From assembly GCA_945897365.1 (NCBI GenBank), contig CAMDFD010000014.1, positions 1 through 64,000 on the forward strand: 64,000 nucleotides of DNA, in the 5' to 3' direction. The DNA is from Bordetella parapertussis. Lineage in GTDB: Bacteria; Pseudomonadota; Gammaproteobacteria; Burkholderiales; Burkholderiaceae_B. The notes under the pieces are model-generated. The model worked only from the letters and a program-made list of their open reading frames with translations, did no database searches and was not told the origin of the DNA. Position 1 is the first letter of the stretch, and each line of letters begins with the position of its first letter. Position numbers and translations under genes: made by a program. Shown here one piece after another: positions 60,907-64,000 of the stretch.

Positions 60907-61592
60907 CTGCTGCGCTTGCGAGACTCAATGCCGAGTTGCTTGAGCTTGCGATAAAGGTGTGTACGTTCAAGACCTGTCTTTTCTGAGACACGCGTCATAC
61001 TATTGTTTTCGCGTGCCAAATGGTATTCAAAATACACGCGCTCAAACGCATCGCGCGCTTCCCGCAGGGGCTGATCAAGCGTGATGTCACCTAGCAAACT
61101 TTGGTCGACGGGCTCGGCAACCACTACGTTTCCCGCCTGAGAGACCGGCTCAGAGATCTGGGGCGCGGCGCTGCTCGGTGGCGCGACTGACACAAAGGTG
61201 CCGTTTGCCGACTTGGCAACTGGCAAACGACCACGTGCCAGACCCGCAGAGATTGTTTTGAGCAAACGCTGCAAAGTGATCGGCTTTTCCAGAAAATCAA
61301 TCGCACCAATGCGCGTGGCTTCGACGGCCGTGTCGATGGTGGCGTGGCCACTCATCATGATCACGGGCATATCGAGCAGACCCTGAGAGCCCCACTCCTT
61401 GAGTAGCGTTACGCCATCCGTATCGGGCATCCAAATATCCAGCAAAACTAGATCAGGACGTCCACGCAAACGTGCAGCACGCGCCTGAGCCGCATTTTCA
61501 GCAAGCTCGATCGTGTGACCTTCGTCGTACAGGATTTCGGAGAGCAACTCGCGAATCCCAACCTCATCGTCGACAACCAAAATTCTGGCCAT
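60903..61592 (-). CDS. ntrX: NtrX-type response regulator lacking the AAA+ sigma-54 domain
   Basis: Response regulator paired with NtrY. The 229-residue product has a receiver domain at 1-115 (acidic D8, D9; phospho-acceptor D52 in LLDIWMPDTDG; Lys103 in FLEKPITL), a variable linker at about 116-175 and a Fis-type helix-turn-helix at about 180-226 (SEKTGLERTHLYRKLKQLGI). Classical NtrX is about 450 residues with a central AAA+ domain that activates sigma-54; here it is absent, with no frameshift or remnant. It probably acts as a DNA-binding repressor or activator with sigma-70. It lies 17 bases after ntrY. Confidence 0.88.
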   Translation of the reverse strand: MARILVVDDEVGIRELLSEILYDEGHTIELAENAAQARAARLRGRPDLVLLDIWMPDTDGVTLLKEWGSQGLLDMPVIMMSGHATIDTAVEATRIGAIDFLEKPITLQRLLKTISAGLARGRLPVAKSANGTFVSVAPPSSAAPQISEPVSQAGNVVVAEPVDQSLLGDITLDQPLREARDAFERVYFEYHLARENNSMTRVSEKTGLERTHLYRKLKQLGIESRKRSS

Positions 61593-61609
61593 AAATCTTT
61601 CACCACCCC

Positions 61610-63922
61610 TTACACGTGAGCATTATCGTTGCCTTGCAGCGGCGCGTCCAGCGATTGCGCCAACTGCGTCAACAAAATCGAAACTTTGGCACCACCCTCG
61701 CGCCGGTTGGACAAATCAATACGACCCTGATGCTCATCGATGATCTTTCGAACAATCGCCAAACCGAGGCCCGTACCCTGCGCTTTAGTTGTCACGTAAG
61801 GCTCAAAAGCGCGTTGCAAAACTTGCGATCCAAATCCAGAACCATTATCAGAGACTGTAAATCTAAGCGCGGGCAGGTCAGGATATTCGGTATTTTCCCG
61901 ACTTCCCGCCTGAATCAGCTTGGTCGCAACCTCGATCACGCCCCCCTCTGGCTTATCCACCAAGGCGTCGCGCGCATTCGCCAAGAGATTATGAACCACT
62001 TGGCGCAACTGCGTGGGATCGCCTAAAACGGGAGGTAAAGCAGGATCAAGCGAAACCTCAAGATGCCAAGCATGCCGCTCATCCCTTACCATACCATCGA
62101 TTGGATCCCAGCCATAAAGTCCAAGGACCTCATCGACTAACGCATTAAAATCAACCGGCACCATGAATATAGCGGGCTTACGCGCATATTCCTTAAAGTC
62201 GTCGACCATATGCTTGAGTGAACTCACCTGGTTCACGATCGTATTGGTGGCTCTTTCGAGTAACGCTGCATCCTGAGGCTCGAGTTTGTGGGCTAGTTTC
62301 ATGGCCAAGCGCTCGGCCGATAGCTGAATCGGTGTAAGCGGATTTTTGATCTCGTGCGCCAAACGTCGCGCGACCTCGCTCCACGCTAGGCTTCGGTTGG
62401 CAGACATAACCTCAGTGATATCGTCAAAGACCACCATGTAGCCGTTATCGCGGCCATCGATAAGCAACTGCGTGCCTCGGGCCAACAGTGTCAATGTATA
62501 GAACTTCGTGTCATCACTTAAATCAGGGAGTTTGAGCTCAAACTGCTCCTGCCAATGGGTTCGCTCAGAGCCCACTGCAGCATGCTGCAAAAACGCCTGA
62601 CGAATCATGCCTGCAAAATCGATCATGCCATCAATCGTTTCCAAAGGTCGGCCAGGTGCTGCGCGTAAATCAACACTCAAAATCGCTTGCGCACCTTGGT
62701 TAAACGTCGTCAAACGAAACTGTTGATCAAAAACGAGCACCCCGGCCGACAAGTTCGACAACACACTTTCCAGATAAACGTTTGAACGTTCGAGCTGAGC
62801 GCGATTAGACTCAACCATTCGGCGCGCCTCTTCGAGCTGGCGCGTCATATCATTGAAGGATCGGGTCAGTTGACCCACCTCATCGTTACTAGGAGGTTCA
62901 GGCAAAGGCCGAAAGTCTCCAATGCTCACCGCTTGGGTGCCGGAGGCAAGTGTTAGCAAGGGCTTTACGAGTTTTTTGGATAGATATAAAGCGACTGCGA
63001 TGGCAGCAAATACCGTCAAGAGGAGCGCCAAGGTCAGCGTCACCGCGAAAAGATTGCGCAAGCTTTGACGCGAGAGCGCTAGCTCTTGATAGTCAAGGTA
63101 TCCTTTCTGTACCTCGCGCGCGTTTTGAGCGATCTTATCTGACACAGGCTGTAGCAACTGCAGCCAACGTGACTCCGACGTCACACCTAGCGTTTTCTCA
63201 GCGCGCTCAGGGGAGCCCACGGGTACGATTACGCGTAACAACAATCCTGCATCACCCAAGTTTGCCGTGGGATCATCCGAATCAGCCGCCGAATAACCTC
63301 GCGCGGTTCGTAATTGATTCAGGACTGCCGCTGGCGGTAAAGGCGGCAAAAGCGTGCCAATATTGTCGGTGGCAAACGCGATTAAGCGACCGCTTGTCGT
63401 AAATACCATCGCGTCGATCACGCCATTCGTCTCTCGCAGACGCGTCAATACCGCAGCTATGTCAGGGTCGGGCGTATTGCTTAAATCAGGTGTCATCGAT
63501 CGAGCGCGTGCGTCGAGCTGAGCCAACTGAGAATCAAGGGCGGCACGACCTAGTGTCAAACCTGATTCAAGAGCGGTATCCACACGGACATTGAACCAAG
63601 ACTCAATCGACCTCGACATAAATTGCAAAGATACCGTGTAGATGAGCGCGCCAGGCAAGACCCCGATGAGGGCAAACGCCAAAGCGAAACGTGCAGTCAA
63701 CCGAGAACCAAACTTTCCAATTGAGAATTGTTTCGCCAAACGAAGCGTGAGCCACACGACCCATACAAACAAGGTAAGGGCTAAGCCACCGTTCAACCAT
63801 AGCAATAAAGCCTGGTATTGCGCCAAAAGCGAAGCATTGCCTGTCGACCACGCTAACAACACGAATAAAACTATCGCACTCGCAATGCCCACACCTGAGA
63901 CAAGTCGCATGAGGGGATTCAT
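61610..63922 (-). CDS. ntrY: Sensor histidine kinase NtrY
   Basis: Membrane sensor kinase of the NtrY family, linked to nitrogen and redox control in alpha- and beta-proteobacteria. The 770-residue product has N-terminal helices (several between about 5 and 105), a periplasmic region, a helix near 295-315, a HAMP domain (about 325-375), a PAS domain (about 390-490), the phospho-acceptor His523 in RRLAHEIKNPLTPIQLSAER, and an ATPase domain with NLLANARDAL, SDNGSGFG and KAQGTGLGLAIVRKI. Full length. It overlaps the upstream DUF4390 gene by four bases and is followed by ntrX. Confidence 0.95.
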   Translation of the reverse strand: MNPLMRLVSGVGIASAIVLFVLLAWSTGNASLLAQYQALLLWLNGGLALTLFVWVVWLTLRLAKQFSIGKFGSRLTARFALAFALIGVLPGALIYTVSLQFMSRSIESWFNVRVDTALESGLTLGRAALDSQLAQLDARARSMTPDLSNTPDPDIAAVLTRLRETNGVIDAMVFTTSGRLIAFATDNIGTLLPPLPPAAVLNQLRTARGYSAADSDDPTANLGDAGLLLRVIVPVGSPERAEKTLGVTSESRWLQLLQPVSDKIAQNAREVQKGYLDYQELALSRQSLRNLFAVTLTLALLLTVFAAIAVALYLSKKLVKPLLTLASGTQAVSIGDFRPLPEPPSNDEVGQLTRSFNDMTRQLEEARRMVESNRAQLERSNVYLESVLSNLSAGVLVFDQQFRLTTFNQGAQAILSVDLRAAPGRPLETIDGMIDFAGMIRQAFLQHAAVGSERTHWQEQFELKLPDLSDDTKFYTLTLLARGTQLLIDGRDNGYMVVFDDITEVMSANRSLAWSEVARRLAHEIKNPLTPIQLSAERLAMKLAHKLEPQDAALLERATNTIVNQVSSLKHMVDDFKEYARKPAIFMVPVDFNALVDEVLGLYGWDPIDGMVRDERHAWHLEVSLDPALPPVLGDPTQLRQVVHNLLANARDALVDKPEGGVIEVATKLIQAGSRENTEYPDLPALRFTVSDNGSGFGSQVLQRAFEPYVTTKAQGTGLGLAIVRKIIDEHQGRIDLSNRREGGAKVSILLTQLAQSLDAPLQGNDNAHV

Positions 63923-64000
63923 TTCGTAGCCCCTACCTTGCGTACGGAAAAATCAAACGGCTTCCAGGGGCTCGTCAACGACCACGCTCCACGATTACGT
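63919..64000 (-). CDS. DUF4390 family protein (partial, C-terminal end only)
   Basis: The last 26 codons of a gene entering from beyond the right edge. In the frame ending at the TGA complementary to 63919-63921 the peptide reads WSLTSPWKPFDFSVRKVGATK. Its stop overlaps the ntrY start (ATGA). In related Burkholderiales a DUF4390 gene precedes ntrY, with a similar W-x-F-x-F-x-V C-terminus, so this is the likely identity. Only the tail is visible, so the call rests mainly on position and the overlap. Confidence 0.6.
   Translation of the reverse strand, partial: RNRGAWSLTSPWKPFDFSVRKVGATK

Noticed and set aside
1..64000. CRISPR arrays, insertion sequences, prophage, toxin-antitoxin or other defence genes
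   Set aside because: I looked for regularly spaced repeats, transposase or integrase motifs and small paired genes in the gaps and found none. The gaps are short and explained by regulatory elements.

Overview
The window is a chromosomal segment of a betaproteobacterium, order Burkholderiales, most likely family Alcaligenaceae. This is inferred from gene content and order: ispB divergent from rplU-rpmA-obgE-proB; a 1312-residue DUF3683-type FAD/Fe-S oxidoreductase; a stand-alone heptose-phosphate adenylyltransferase (split RfaE); kdsD-kdsC-lptCAB followed by hpf-ptsN-hprK-rapZ; ubiE/ubiJ/ubiB; a Bug-family binding protein; and the ntrX-ntrY-DUF4390 string. The genus cannot be named from sequence alone. 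I see no phage genes, transposase, integrase, CRISPR array, rRNA or tRNA. Nearly all of the window is dense housekeeping DNA, and none of it looks like a defence or mobile island.

Layout. 1-2.5 kb: a TRAP transporter (dctP-dctQ-dctM, minus strand, dctM cut by the window edge). 2.6-6.7 kb: ispB, then rplU, rpmA, obgE and proB from a strong divergent promoter. 6.7-9.9 kb: a TPP riboswitch, thiC and a membrane acyltransferase. 10-18.6 kb: a cobalamin and thiamin block, with metH on the minus strand diverging from a cobalamin riboswitch that leads btuB, btuF, thiG and thiD. 18.7-25.1 kb: a Pcm-like methyltransferase, rfaE2, a diiron desaturase-like protein, and the ubiquinone genes ubiB, ubiJ and ubiE with a Tim44-like gene between them. 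25.2-27.7 kb: 5-oxoprolinase genes pxpBCA. 27.7-35.8 kb: the large FAD/Fe-S oxidoreductase, a YqaA-type membrane protein, ilvA, apt and purT. 35.9-43.2 kb: Kdo synthesis and LPS export (kdsD, kdsC, lptC, lptA, lptB), then hpf, ptsN, hprK, rapZ and rlpA. 43.2-48.3 kb: rsmI, yraN, gmhA, a BON lipoprotein, a TlpA-type thioredoxin, argB and a HAD nucleotidase. 48.4-56.8 kb: slmA, moeB/thiF-type, ctpA, envC, gpmA, a rhodanese, grxC, secB, gpsA and a Bug protein. 56.8-64 kb: trmL, comF, a BioC-like methyltransferase, a TSUP permease, xdhC, a truncated ntrX, ntrY and the end of a DUF4390 gene.

How the parts work together. Envelope biogenesis dominates: Kdo and heptose supply, the Lpt machinery, EnvC, RlpA, the BON lipoprotein and SlmA. 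Cofactor metabolism is the second theme. The cobalamin riboswitch precedes a tightly packed run (btuB, btuF, thiG, thiD) that ends in a hairpin over the thiD stop codon, so thiamin genes may be read from a B12-controlled transcript, while thiC has its own TPP riboswitch.

Most notable, and all inference: (a) btuB-btuF-thiG-thiD as one transcript behind a cobalamin riboswitch; (b) no rpoN between lptB and hpf, together with an NtrX-type regulator that lacks the AAA+ sigma-54 activation domain, which jointly suggest loss of sigma-54 control; (c) btuF without btuCD. I found no wholly new multi-gene system that I could defend from the sequence.
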